The notes below the pieces were generated by a model. It had not been told where the DNA came from. It made no database searches and saw nothing but the letters and a program-made list of their open reading frames with translations. The translations under genes were made by a program, and so were the position numbers. Of a DNA stretch of 64,000 nucleotides, positions 44,027-56,831 are shown one piece after another. Source of the stretch: Methylobacterium sp. 17Sr1-1 (GTDB lineage: Bacteria > Pseudomonadota > Alphaproteobacteria > Rhizobiales > Beijerinckiaceae); NCBI RefSeq assembly GCF_003173775.1, contig NZ_CP029552.1:6097001-6161000 (forward strand), given 5' to 3'. Numbering within the stretch: the first letter of the stretch is position 1; every line of letters begins with the position of its first letter.

Positions 44027-44174
44027 TAGTCGTGAGGGCAGACTTGGCTCGGGCGCCCCCGCGCCCCATCTGGTCACCATCACGGTCGATGGGCTCCCCG
44101 AACGTCACGGGCTCCCGGCCGATCCCGGTCCCATCAAGCCTGGCCGTGTCGACCCCGGCCCGGAGCCCCTCTGC

Positions 44175-47168
<2,994 letters not shown>

Positions 47169-47179
47169 CGTCTCGCGCA

Positions 47180-47211
47180 GAAGCGCCCGGCTCCGCGAGC
47201 CGGGCGTTCTC
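47180..47211 (+). terminator. Hairpin terminator after uvrA
   Basis: CGCCCGGCTC (47184-47193) pairs perfectly with GAGCCGGGCG (47197-47206) around a CGC loop, with GAA and TTC flanks extending the stem. It starts 12 bp after the uvrA stop. The T run is short (TTCTCG). Confidence 0.65.
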
Positions 47212-47336
47212 GCGTGTGCGCGATGCCTGTCGGGCGCCGCCTGCGCGACCTATAACGGGAGCGAGCGGGCGGGGCCGAGACGACCCCGCCGACGAGACGT
47301 GACACGGGGCGTTCGATGCCCCGGCAGGAGTCCATC

Positions 47337-48308
47337 ATGGCAGCGCCCGGCGACTGGAAGATCCCCTCCGCGGTGCAGCCCCGCCCGGCCGCCTATTCCT
47401 ACGACCTCGACCAGACCCTCACCGCCGTCGTCGCCCTGTCCTCGCGCGTGCCGGACGGCGCCTACACCGCCGAGATCCTCGGCACCGAGCGGGCCGGCAA
47501 TGGCGTCCTGATCGGCGAGGACGGGCTGGTGCTCACCATCGGCTACCTCATCACCGAGGCCGAGAGCGTCTGGCTCACCGCCCATGACGGGCGCACCGCG
47601 CCGGGCCACGTCGTCGGCTACGACGCTGCGACGGGCTTCGGCCTGGTGCAGGCGCTCGGCCGCCTCGACCTGCCGCATCTGCCGCTCGGCAGTGCCGACG
47701 GCCTGCGCGTCGGCGACCGGCTGGTGATGGCCGGGGCCGGCGGCCGTTCGCGGGCCGTCGCCGCCGAGGTGGTGGCCCGGCAGGAATTCGCCGGCTACTG
47801 GGAATACCTCCTTGACGATGCGATCTTCACCGCGCCCTCGCACCCGCATTGGGGCGGCGCCGCCCTGATCGGTCCGGCGGGCGAGCTCACCGGCATCGGC
47901 TCGCTCCAGCTCCAGCAGGGCGGCCGCGACAGCCGCGCCATCAACATGGCGGTGCCGATCGACCTCCTGAAGCCGATCCTCCACGATCTGACGACGCTCG
48001 GCCGGGTTTCCGGCCCGCCCCGCCCCTGGCTCGGCCTCTACGCCACCGAGATGGACGACCAGGTCGTGGTGATGGGGCTCTCGCCCCGCGCCCCCGCCGA
48101 GACCGCCGACCTGCGCGCCGGCGACATCCTGATGGCGGTGGGCCAGACCGAGGTGAGCGACCTCGCGAGCTTCCTGCGCGCCGTCTGGGCGCTGGGGCCT
48201 GCGGGCGTCGCCGTGCCGCTCACCGTGCACCGCGACGGGCGGACCCTGAGCATTGCCGTCGCCTCGGCCGACCGGTCGACCTTCCTGGTGGCGCCGCGGC
48301 TGCATTGA
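47337..48308 (+). CDS. HtrA-fold protease-like protein with PDZ domain, catalytic triad replaced
   Basis: This 323-residue protein aligns by eye with S1C/HtrA serine proteases (trypsin-like domain about residues 25-215, PDZ domain about 225-310: APAETADLRAGDILMAVGQT). The three catalytic positions are changed. The His loop reads VLTIGYLITE (Tyr70 at the His position), the Asp loop reads YDAATGFGLVQA (Gly100), and the Ser loop reads HPHWGGAALIGPAGELTGI (Trp172 where NSGG is expected). No signal peptide is present. It is therefore probably a cytosolic, non-proteolytic binding or scaffold protein. The ATG at 47337 has AGGAG seven bases upstream; an in-frame ATG lies at 47316. Confidence 0.85.
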   Translation: MAAPGDWKIPSAVQPRPAAYSYDLDQTLTAVVALSSRVPDGAYTAEILGTERAGNGVLIGEDGLVLTIGYLITEAESVWLTAHDGRTAPGHVVGYDAATGFGLVQALGRLDLPHLPLGSADGLRVGDRLVMAGAGGRSRAVAAEVVARQEFAGYWEYLLDDAIFTAPSHPHWGGAALIGPAGELTGIGSLQLQQGGRDSRAINMAVPIDLLKPILHDLTTLGRVSGPPRPWLGLYATEMDDQVVVMGLSPRAPAETADLRAGDILMAVGQTEVSDLASFLRAVWALGPAGVAVPLTVHRDGRTLSIAVASADRSTFLVAPRLH

Positions 48309-48384
48309 GGGCGGGTCGCACGCGCCCTTTCCCCGCGCTTGCAGGGCTGTGCGAGGAAGCCTCCGAGACGAGAAGAGCGCGGGT

Positions 48385-48571
48385 GTCCCCCTCCCCCCTC
48401 TGCGGGGGAGGGTGCCCCACGGAGTGGGGCGGGAGAGGGGAACCACGCTTCCGGACATGGCGGGGCCGTTCTGCAGGGCACTCCCTGGATCAGCGTCGCG
48501 CTGCCGCTCTCCCGACCCCCGCTGACGCGGGGGCCGCCCTCCCCCGCAGAAGGGGGAGGGAGAAACCCGCG
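48385..48571. repeat. Palindromic repeat, family 4 (CCCTCCCCCGCAGA type)
   Basis: A left arm CCCCTCTGCGGGGGAGGGTG (near 48396-48415) faces a right arm CCCTCCCCCGCAGAAGGGGG (near 48537-48556), with CCCCAC...GTGGGGCGGGAGAGGGG type words between. It lies in the 755-bp gene-poor stretch 48309-49063 after the protease-like gene. The remainder of that stretch (48572-49063) shows no credible gene; open frames there have poor composition. This repeat word is common between genes in alphaproteobacteria. Confidence 0.7.
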
Positions 48572-49063
48572 TCATTCCTCTCCCTGTACCGTTTCGTCAC
48601 CCGCACGGAGAGGCGAGTTACCGTACCCGTCCGTCTTGGACGGCCTCGCAGCTCGTGGGGACGAGAACCTGCGCTCCGTGCAGGTAAGTCCACGCCTCCA
48701 GAACCGGCATCGAATGCGCCCCTCGCGGCACTGCACACCGGATCGCCACCGGCTGCCGCATCCCTGCGCCTGGCCCCGCCGCACGGCTCCGCCAGTCCGC
48801 TTGGGACCCCCGCCCTTCGCGTGTGCAGCATAGTGCCTAAACGCCCGGAATTCCTGCGATTCATGCGTCAGAGTGCTGCCAAATCGGCGGGCACCTGGGT
48901 TGGTTGACGATTCCCTGCGCGCTGCATGTGAATCGCGCATGGCTGGCTTACGCGGCCCCGTCTCCCACCACCGAAGCCAATTCCCATATGGTGCGTTGCA
49001 ACAGAAGCAGGCAGGCGGTGCCGAAACGGTTCGCACCGGCTGCCCGCACAGAGGTCAAATCCG

Positions 49064-49213
49064 ATGTTCGTCTCCCTCATCCTCAGCAAGATCCGCTCGT
49101 ACCTCCGCTACCGCGAGACCGTGCACGAGCTGTCGCGTCTGTCTGACCGCGAGCTCGACGATCTCGGCATCAGCCGCTTCGAGATCCAGGGTATCGCCCG
49201 CTCGGTTGCGTAA
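49064..49213 (+). CDS. DUF1127 (YjiS-like) small protein
   Basis: This 49-residue Arg-rich protein has the DUF1127 core ELSRLSDRELDDLGISRFEI. GAGGTC lies about 8 bases ahead of the ATG as a Shine-Dalgarno. Small DUF1127 proteins are common in alphaproteobacteria; in Agrobacterium and Rhodobacter they affect RNA turnover, phosphate or carbon metabolism and stress survival. The gene is isolated, with repeat-rich DNA upstream and 216 bp without a gene downstream. Confidence 0.92.
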   Translation: MFVSLILSKIRSYLRYRETVHELSRLSDRELDDLGISRFEIQGIARSVA

Positions 49214-49252
49214 GCGTCTACACGCGTAGCTAGTACCGCGTATCGAGTACTT

Positions 49253-49282
49253 CGAGTTCTGCGTATCCGAGTTCTGCGTACC
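49253..49282. repeat. Two 15-bp direct repeats downstream of the DUF1127 gene
   Basis: CGAGTTCTGCGTATC and CGAGTTCTGCGTACC lie back to back (one mismatch), preceded by further GCGTA and GAGTACTTCGAG fragments. The 49214-49429 gap also holds a CGCCCGCC/GGCGGGCG hairpin at 49324-49345 that may end the DUF1127 transcript. No gene is seen there. Confidence 0.6.
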
Positions 49283-49429
49283 TCAGTCGATCGAAGGCCT
49301 TCGGGCTCAACCATCGTCTTGCGCGCCCGCCCTTCCCGGCGGGCGTTCGCTTGTACGGCCCCCCGCATCGGGCGCTTGCATCGATCCGTCGGAGTTGCAT
49401 CGACGGTGCCGGATCCGATATGCCGCGTC

Positions 49430-50860
<1,431 letters not shown>

Positions 50861-50909
50861 CCCGCGGGCGGCCCGCCGAAGGGGGCCGGACGGCCCTCAC
50901 ACCCTCCGT

Positions 50910-51049
50910 GTCATCCGGGGGCTCGGCGCAGTCGAGAACCCGGGATCCATAACCGCCGAGGTTTCCGGAAGTGGCGGGCGGTGGTCCGCCTCATCCTCGA
51001 TCGTCGGCGGTTATGGATCCCGGGTTCCGCTTCGCGGCCCCGGGATGAC
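50910..51049. repeat. Bipartite palindromic repeat, family 1 (copy D)
   Basis: This 140-bp element starts GTCATCCGGGG and ends CCCCGGGATGAC, with inner ATAACCGCCGA and TCGGCGGTTAT words that are perfectly complementary and extend the stem well inward. It lies between the convergent trmFO and phytoene-synthase-like genes, in the same kind of place as copies A and C. Confidence 0.82.
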
Positions 51050-51083
51050 GGAGAGGAATGCAAGCAGGCGCGAAGCTTGACGA

Positions 51084-51950
51084 TTACTTGACCGATCGCG
51101 CCGCCCGCCACAGCCGCCAGATCCGGCGCCAGTTCGGCACGTCGATCACGCTCGCCAGCGGGTCGTAGCCCGGCCGCTCCATCTGCGCGAGGTAGCCTTC
51201 GACGAGGGCGACCGGCAGGAAGGCCGGGGCGGCCACGGTCGCGATCGTCGCGCGCTCGGCCGCGTAGGCGGCGAGATGGCGGCGCACCAGCACCCGCATG
51301 TCGGCGCAGGCCCCGAGCAACCCGGGCCCGCCCCGCCCCGCGACGATGTCCTCGCGGGTGACGCCGTGGGCCTTGAGCACGTCGGCCGGCAGGTAGACCT
51401 GGCCGCGTCTCGCGTGCCAGGGCAGCGCCCGCAGGAGACCCGTCACCGCGTAGGCGACGCCGGCATGGCCCGCCGCCGCGGCGCCCCCGGGCTCGGAGCC
51501 GTTCGCCAGGATCAGGCTGCCGAGGCGGATCAGGCAGGAGGCGGTCTCGCCGCAGTAGCCCTCGAGGTCGCCCGTCGAGGGCATCGGGTCGTCGTAGAGG
51601 TCGAACACCCGCGCGTCGATCAGGTCGACGAGGGGCTGGCGTGGCAGCCGTGCCTTGACGAGCGTGTCGTCGAGAGCGGCGGCGACCGGGTGGGCGCGCA
51701 CGTCGCCCCGCGCCTCGCCCTGGAGCGCATCGCGCCACCATTGCAGCCGCAATTCGCCGGGCATCGGGCTCGACACCGCCTCGCGCACCCGTGCCACCTC
51801 CAGGCTGAAGGCGGCCAGCGCATGGAGATGGGGGCGCTTGTCGGCCGGGGCGTAGAGGCTGGCGTACCAGCGGTCCGGGTCGCCCTCGCGCACCAGGGCC
51901 TCGCAATGGGCGTAGGCCCAGGCCGGATCCCGCGTCTCGGGCTGGCTCAT
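51084..51950 (-). CDS. Squalene/phytoene synthase-fold protein, NDUFAF6-like
   Basis: This 288-residue protein has the isoprenoid-synthase fold of the squalene/phytoene synthase family. The aspartate-rich first motif is absent: where DDxxD is expected it reads SLEVARVREAV. The second region reads GYCGETASCLIRLG in place of the usual YC--VAG-VG. Such degenerate members include NDUFAF6, a mitochondrial complex I assembly factor. Directly downstream on the same strand order lie an NDUFAF3/Mth938-like gene, secF, secD and yajC, a neighbourhood that supports a role in assembling respiratory complex I rather than in carotenoid or hopanoid synthesis. Confidence 0.83.
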   Translation of the reverse strand: MSQPETRDPAWAYAHCEALVREGDPDRWYASLYAPADKRPHLHALAAFSLEVARVREAVSSPMPGELRLQWWRDALQGEARGDVRAHPVAAALDDTLVKARLPRQPLVDLIDARVFDLYDDPMPSTGDLEGYCGETASCLIRLGSLILANGSEPGGAAAAGHAGVAYAVTGLLRALPWHARRGQVYLPADVLKAHGVTREDIVAGRGGPGLLGACADMRVLVRRHLAAYAAERATIATVAAPAFLPVALVEGYLAQMERPGYDPLASVIDVPNWRRIWRLWRAARSVK

Positions 51951-51960
51951 CGGGTCGGGC

Positions 51961-52365
51961 TCACGGCACCGCGATCAGGGCGGCCGCGACCTTGCGGTTC
52001 TCGGCCATCAGGATGTTGTAGGTCCGCGCCGCCGCGCCGGTCTGCATCACGTCGAGGCCGATGCCCGCCTCCTTGAGGAACCGGCGCAGGGAATCGGGCA
52101 CGAACACGATCTCGGCCCCGGTGCCGAGGAGCAGGAGGTCGATCCCTTCGGCCTCCTCCACCAGCGGCAGCAGGCTCGCGGGCGTGATGCCGGCGGGCTC
52201 TGTCACCTCCCAGGCGCGCACGCCGGAGGGCAGCGCCAGGATCGAGCCGCGATGCGACATCTCGGCGAAGCGGAAGCCGCCGCCGCCATAGGCATCGATC
52301 GGGTAGCGGCCCGGGATGAAGCCGTCATGCTGGCGTCCGGGGCTGCTGTCCCGCTCGCCCGCCAT
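51961..52365 (-). CDS. Mth938/NDUFAF3-like protein
   Basis: This 134-residue protein is of the Mth938-domain family, whose human member NDUFAF3 helps assemble complex I. Family landmarks are IDAYGGGGFRFAEMSHRGSI, then LLLLGTGAEIVFVP and GIGLDVMQTGAAARTYNILM. The start codon overlaps the secF stop (TGATG), so it is translated with secF. In mitochondria-related alphaproteobacteria this gene is known to lie beside secDF, consistent with acting as complex I subunits enter the membrane. It is followed by the NDUFAF6-like gene after 10 bp. Confidence 0.88.
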   Translation of the reverse strand: MAGERDSSPGRQHDGFIPGRYPIDAYGGGGFRFAEMSHRGSILALPSGVRAWEVTEPAGITPASLLPLVEEAEGIDLLLLGTGAEIVFVPDSLRRFLKEAGIGLDVMQTGAAARTYNILMAENRKVAAALIAVP

Positions 52366-53312
52366 CACTCGGCCGCCTGCGGCAGGGTCGAGGTGTCCCG
52401 CGTCTGCGTCCGGGTCCCGCCGGCCTGGAGACCGATATAGATCAGGAACGGGGTCGAGACGAAGATCGCCGAGTAGGTGCAGATCACCACGCCGGCCAGC
52501 ATCACCACCGAGAAGCCCTTGATCGCCTCGCCGCCGAACAACACCAGGGCGAGCAGCGACAGGGCGGTCGACATCGCGGTCATCACCGTGCGCGACATGG
52601 TCGAGTTGATCGACAGGTTGAGCAGCTGCTCGGTCGGCATGGTCTTGTAGCGGCGCATCAGCTCGCGGGTACGGTCGAACACCACCACCGTCTCGTTCAG
52701 CGAATAGCCGACGATAGTGAGGATCGCGGCGATCGAGGTCATGTTGAACTCGATGCGGGTGATCACGAACAGCCCGACCGTGATGACGATGTCGTGCAGG
52801 GTGCCGACGATGGCCCCCAGCGCCAGCTCGCGCTCGAACCGGAACCACAGGTAGAGCAGCACCGCCACGACCGACAGCACGACGCCGATCGTGCCCGATT
52901 GGACCAGCTCTCCCGAGACGCGGGGGCCGACGGTCTCGACGCGGTCGAAGGCGTAGTCCTTGTCGAAGGCGGCGTGCGCCTTCTGCATCACCAGGGTCTG
53001 GCCGGTCTCGCCGCCGGCCTGGAGCGGGAAGCGGACCGAGATCGAGCCCTGGCCGAGCTCCTGCACCTCGGTCTCGCCGAAGCCGAACTCGTTGGCGGTG
53101 TGGCGCACCGTTCCGACATCCGAGGTCACGCCGGGCTTCGGCCGCAGCTCGACCAGGGTGCCGCCCTTGAAGTCGATGCCGAAATTGAGCCCGACCTGCA
53201 GGAACAGCACCACCGTGGCGACCGAGATGAACGCCGAGAGCGGGAAGCTGAAGCGCCGCAGGCGCATGAAGTCGAAGTGGGATTCGTCGGGCCAGAGGCG
53301 GAGGAGGCGCAT
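52365..53312 (-). CDS. secF: Protein translocase subunit SecF
   Basis: This 315-residue inner-membrane protein works with SecD to pull exported proteins through SecYEG using the proton gradient. It has six helices and a first periplasmic domain. Motifs are FGIDFKGGTLVELRPKPGVT after helix 1, then TIVGYSLNETVVVFDRTREL and ALVLFGGEAIKGFSVVMLAG. It lies 85 bp after secD and overlaps the Mth938-like gene. Confidence 0.96.
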   Translation of the reverse strand: MRLLRLWPDESHFDFMRLRRFSFPLSAFISVATVVLFLQVGLNFGIDFKGGTLVELRPKPGVTSDVGTVRHTANEFGFGETEVQELGQGSISVRFPLQAGGETGQTLVMQKAHAAFDKDYAFDRVETVGPRVSGELVQSGTIGVVLSVVAVLLYLWFRFERELALGAIVGTLHDIVITVGLFVITRIEFNMTSIAAILTIVGYSLNETVVVFDRTRELMRRYKTMPTEQLLNLSINSTMSRTVMTAMSTALSLLALVLFGGEAIKGFSVVMLAGVVICTYSAIFVSTPFLIYIGLQAGGTRTQTRDTSTLPQAAE

Positions 53313-53397
53313 CGTCGGTCTCGGAAGGTGTGTGTCGGCGCGCCCGACCGGGCGCAGCGCGGATGCGGGCCGCCCGAAGGCCGCCCGCCGGAAAACG

Positions 53398-55005
53398 TCA
53401 GATCGGCAGGGTCTTGGGCCGCAGGCGCTGGTACCACAGGGCGATCATCATCCGGGTCAGGGTCACGGCGGTGATGACCGTGGTCAGGATGCCGAGGATG
53501 AACACCACCGCGAAGCCGCGGACCGGGCCGGAGCCGAGGAAGAACAGGATCACCGCGGCGATCGCCATGGTGGAGTTGGAATCCACGATGGTGGCGAAGG
53601 CGCGGTCGAAGCCCGCCTGCAGCGCCGAGGGGATCGAGCGGCCGGCCCGCACCTCCTCCCGCACGCGCTCGTAGATCAGCACGTTGGAATCGACCGCGGT
53701 GCCGATGGTGAGCACGATGCCGGCGATGCCCGGCAGCGTCATGGTGGCTTCCAGCACCGACATCAGGCCGAGGATCAGGCCGACATGGACGAGGAGCGCG
53801 ATGTTGGCGAAGAGGCCGAACACCCCGTAGGCCGCGAACATCAGCACGACGACGAGGATCGTCGCCACGATGGTGGCGTGCTTGCCGGCCTCGATCGAGT
53901 CGCGGCCGAGGCCCGGGCCGACGGTGCGGCGCTCGATCACCGTCAGCTTGGCCGGCAGCGCGCCGGCGCGCAGCAGCACCGAGAGGTCGTTGGCCTGCTG
54001 CACCGTGAACCGGCCGGAGATCTGGCCCTGGCCGCCGGTGATCGGCTGCAGGATGCGGGGGGCCGACACGACCTCGTTGTCGAGCACAATCGCCATGGCG
54101 CGGCCGACATTCTCGCTCGTCGCCTGGCCGAACTTCTGGGCGCCGCGCAGGTTGAACTTGAAGTTGACGATCGGCTCGTTCGACTTCTGGTCGAAGCCCG
54201 GCTGGGCGTCGGTCAGGTCGGCGCCGTCGGCCATCACCCGGCGCTCCACCGGCACGCGCTGGCCGTTGGAATCCTTGGAGGGCAGCATGTCGACGTCGCC
54301 GGCCGGGCTGTCGGCGAGCATGCGGAACTCGAGCTTCGCCGTCTTGCCGAGCTGCTCCTCCAGGCGGGCCGGGTCCTGGAGGCCCGGCACCTGGACCAGG
54401 ATGCGGTCGGCGCCCTGCTGCTGGATCGACGGCTCGGTGGTGCCGCCGAGGTCGACGCGGCGGCGCACCACCTCGATCGCCTGGGCGACCGCCCGGCGGA
54501 TCCGGGCGTTGAAGCCCGGATCGGTGTAGGCGAGCTGGATCAGGCCGTTCGGCTCCTCGCGCACGTCGAGGGTGCGGGCGCCGGTCTGTCCGAGGGTCGC
54601 GTCGGTGACGGGCTGCGACAGGGCCTGCAGCTTCGGCATCGCCTTGGCGCGGTTCGCCGCGTCGCTGATGCGCAGCTGCACGCCGCGCGGCTGCAGCTGG
54701 ATGCCGCCGTCGGCCTGCACGCCGGCCTCGCGCAGGGCCTGGCGCACGTCGTCGCGCAACCCTTGCGCCATCGTGCGGCCGAGGTCGTTGCGGTCGACCT
54801 CGAGCACGATCTGCGAGCCGCCCTGGAGGTCGAGGCCGAGCACGATGGCGCGGGTCGGCACGATCCAGGTCGGGAACCAGGACGGCAGCGAGTTGATGAA
54901 GCCCTTGCGCTGATCGGCCGAGAAGAAGCTCGGCACGGCGAGCATCAGGCCGATCAGGATCACGGCGAGCGTCGCGACGGCCTTCGTGGTGGAGATACGG
55001 AGCAT
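53398..55005 (-). CDS. secD: Protein translocase subunit SecD
   Basis: This 535-residue partner of SecF starts with a membrane helix (TTKAVATLAVILIGLMLAVP). A large periplasmic P1 domain (about residues 40-370) follows, which holds GLDLQGGSQIVLEVD at its start, and then five more helices (VVLMFAAYGVFGLFANIALL, MTLPGIAGIVLTIGTAVDSN). It drives the late steps of protein export. It lies 87 bp after yajC, the standard yajC-secD-secF order. Confidence 0.97.
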   Translation of the reverse strand: MLRISTTKAVATLAVILIGLMLAVPSFFSADQRKGFINSLPSWFPTWIVPTRAIVLGLDLQGGSQIVLEVDRNDLGRTMAQGLRDDVRQALREAGVQADGGIQLQPRGVQLRISDAANRAKAMPKLQALSQPVTDATLGQTGARTLDVREEPNGLIQLAYTDPGFNARIRRAVAQAIEVVRRRVDLGGTTEPSIQQQGADRILVQVPGLQDPARLEEQLGKTAKLEFRMLADSPAGDVDMLPSKDSNGQRVPVERRVMADGADLTDAQPGFDQKSNEPIVNFKFNLRGAQKFGQATSENVGRAMAIVLDNEVVSAPRILQPITGGQGQISGRFTVQQANDLSVLLRAGALPAKLTVIERRTVGPGLGRDSIEAGKHATIVATILVVVLMFAAYGVFGLFANIALLVHVGLILGLMSVLEATMTLPGIAGIVLTIGTAVDSNVLIYERVREEVRAGRSIPSALQAGFDRAFATIVDSNSTMAIAAVILFFLGSGPVRGFAVVFILGILTTVITAVTLTRMMIALWYQRLRPKTLPI

Positions 55006-55092
55006 CCGCGGCGTTCCAACCGGTCCTTGGGATCTACGTCAGATAGGGCGGCCCGGCGGTGAGGGCCCGGGCCGTCCTCGTCCAGGGTGGGA

Positions 55093-55422
55093 TCAGGCGG
55101 CCTTGACCGGCTCGCCCTTGGCCCGGACCTCGGCGATCATGGTGCGGACCACCTTGACCTGCACGTTCGGGGCGATCTCGATCTCGATCTCCGGGGCCTC
55201 GGTCACCTTGGTGACCCGGCCGAGGATGCCGCCGGTGGTCACCACCGTGTCGCCGCGGCGCACGTTCTTGACCATGTCCTGGTGCTCCTTGGCGCGGCGC
55301 TGCTGCGGGCGCAGGATCAGGAAGTACATGATCACGAAGATCAGGATGAAGGGGACGACCTGCACGAGGATGTCCGTGCCGCCGGTCGCCCCGGCTCCCT
55401 GCGCGAAGGCGGGCGTGATCAC
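55093..55422 (-). CDS. yajC: Preprotein translocase accessory subunit YajC
   Basis: This 109-residue protein has a single membrane helix (VVPFILIFVIMYFLILRPQQ) followed by the typical RRGDTVVTTGGILGRVTKV. It joins the SecDF-YajC complex of the holotranslocon. The GTG start with upstream GGGAG gives family length; the longer frame adds a stretch without family support. It is the first gene of the secDF transcription unit, with a 214-bp space ahead of it shared with the divergent DUF815 gene. Confidence 0.95.
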   Translation of the reverse strand: MITPAFAQGAGATGGTDILVQVVPFILIFVIMYFLILRPQQRRAKEHQDMVKNVRRGDTVVTTGGILGRVTKVTEAPEIEIEIAPNVQVKVVRTMIAEVRAKGEPVKAA

Positions 55423-55636
55423 TCTCGAGGTCTCCCGGAACAAGACGAAATCGGGCCGCGCGGGTCCCCGCCGGCCTTGCAAAAGCGCGCGGACTATAGC
55501 CACCGACGACCCGAAAGCAATTGCGGGGATCGGCGTTCCGGTGCCCCATCCCGGCGGGTTTTCGTCCGCCGCCACCTGGGATTAAGAGGCGCTGCCGGCA
55601 CGTCCGCCCCTGCGCAGGAGCCCGAGTTTCCCCGCG

Positions 55637-56521
55637 ATGACCGACACGACCCCCAGCTCCCTCCCCGATTCCGCGCTTCTTCCCGTGCTGCTGCGCATCG
55701 CCGCGGCCCTGGAGCGTGCCGCCCCGCCGGCCCGTCCCGCCCCCGACTTCGCGGCGGCCGACGCCTTCGTGTGGCAGCCGGAAGGCCGGCTGCAGCCGGT
55801 GCCGCGGGTCAACCGGGTCGAGATGGGTCTGCTGCGCGGCATCGACCGGATGCGCGACATCCTGTTCGACAACACCGAGCGCTTCGCCCGCGGCCTGCCG
55901 GCGAACAACGCCCTCCTGTGGGGCGCCCGCGGCATGGGCAAGTCGTCGCTGGTGAAGGCGGTCCACGCCGAGATCAATGCGAAAGGCACGCTGGAGCGGC
56001 CGCTGAAGCTCGTCGAGATCCACCGCGAGGACATCGAGGGCCTGCCCGCCCTGATGGGCTGGCTGCGCCCCGATCCCCACCGCTTCGTGGTGTTCTGCGA
56101 CGACCTGTCGTTCGACGCCGAGGACACGTCGTACAAGTCGCTCAAGGCGGCGCTCGACGGCGGCATCGAGGGCCGGCCCGACAACGTGATCTTCTACGCC
56201 ACCTCCAACCGGCGCCACCTCCTGGCGCGCGACATGATGGAGAACGAGCGTTCGACGGCGATCAACCCGGGCGAGGCGGTCGAGGAGAAGGTCTCGCTCT
56301 CGGACCGGTTCGGCCTCTGGCTCGGTTTCCACAAGTGCAGCCAGGACGAGTACCTGGCGATGATCGACGCCTACGTGGCGCGCTACGCCCTCGCGGTCGA
56401 GCCGGCGCGGCTGCGGGCCGAGGCGCTCGAATGGTCGACGACCCGCGGGGCGCGCTCGGGCCGTACGGCGTTCCAGTACATCCAGGATCTCGCCGGCCGG
56501 CTGGGGCAGCGGCTGGACTGA
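55637..56521 (+). CDS. DUF815 family P-loop ATPase
   Basis: This 294-residue AAA+-type protein has Walker A LLWGARGMGKSSLVKA near residue 100, a Walker B-like VVFCDDLSFD near residue 155 and a sensor stretch VIFYATSNRRHLL. The family is widespread in proteobacteria but uncharacterised; it resembles DnaA/DnaC-type loaders. It is divergent from yajC and has no partner gene downstream. It probably acts in the cytosol. Confidence 0.9.
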   Translation: MTDTTPSSLPDSALLPVLLRIAAALERAAPPARPAPDFAAADAFVWQPEGRLQPVPRVNRVEMGLLRGIDRMRDILFDNTERFARGLPANNALLWGARGMGKSSLVKAVHAEINAKGTLERPLKLVEIHREDIEGLPALMGWLRPDPHRFVVFCDDLSFDAEDTSYKSLKAALDGGIEGRPDNVIFYATSNRRHLLARDMMENERSTAINPGEAVEEKVSLSDRFGLWLGFHKCSQDEYLAMIDAYVARYALAVEPARLRAEALEWSTTRGARSGRTAFQYIQDLAGRLGQRLD

Positions 56522-56587
56522 TCATCGGTCGAAGCGATGGGCGGACGGCTCGTGAACCTCCGCTCGTCCCGCCCCCGGACGGGAGGA

Positions 56588-56679
56588 AGAAAAAAGGCCA
56601 CCCTTGCGGGCGGCCCGAAGTCTAGGGAGGAAACGCCCAAAGAGGGCAGCAGGGCCGCGACGCCATCGCGACCGTGCAC
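56588..56679 (-). ncRNA. Candidate small RNA with CCTCCC loop, own promoter and terminator
   Basis: On the minus strand a sigma-70-like promoter reads TTGCGA (56712-56707), a 16-bp spacer and TATCTT (56690-56685), placing a start near 56679. About 90 bases later a strong terminator follows: stem GGCCGCCC (56615-56608), GCAA loop, GGGTGGCC (56603-56596), then six T residues. Just before it lies GGGCGTTTCCTCCCTAGACT, with a CCTCCC word that could pair with Shine-Dalgarno sequences, a feature of many alphaproteobacterial trans-acting sRNAs. No frame of the stretch looks coding. It resembles known Bradyrhizobiaceae sRNAs from memory, but the family is not confirmed. Confidence 0.7.
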
Positions 56680-56831
56680 TGCGAAAGATAGGCGTCCCGG
56701 CGGCGTTCGCAAGTGCGAAATCGCACCGGTGATGGATTTTGTCCCGAACGATCGCGCCCGTCCCGTAACGGCGACACCCCCGCCGGGGGTCCGGCGGGGG
56801 TGTCGGGTCGTGCCTTGCGGCGTTGCGGGGG

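Noticed and set aside
51084-51950. Phytoene or squalene synthase in carotenoid or hopanoid synthesis
   Set aside because: The first Asp-rich motif is missing, and no other isoprenoid gene is nearby; the neighbours point to complex I assembly.
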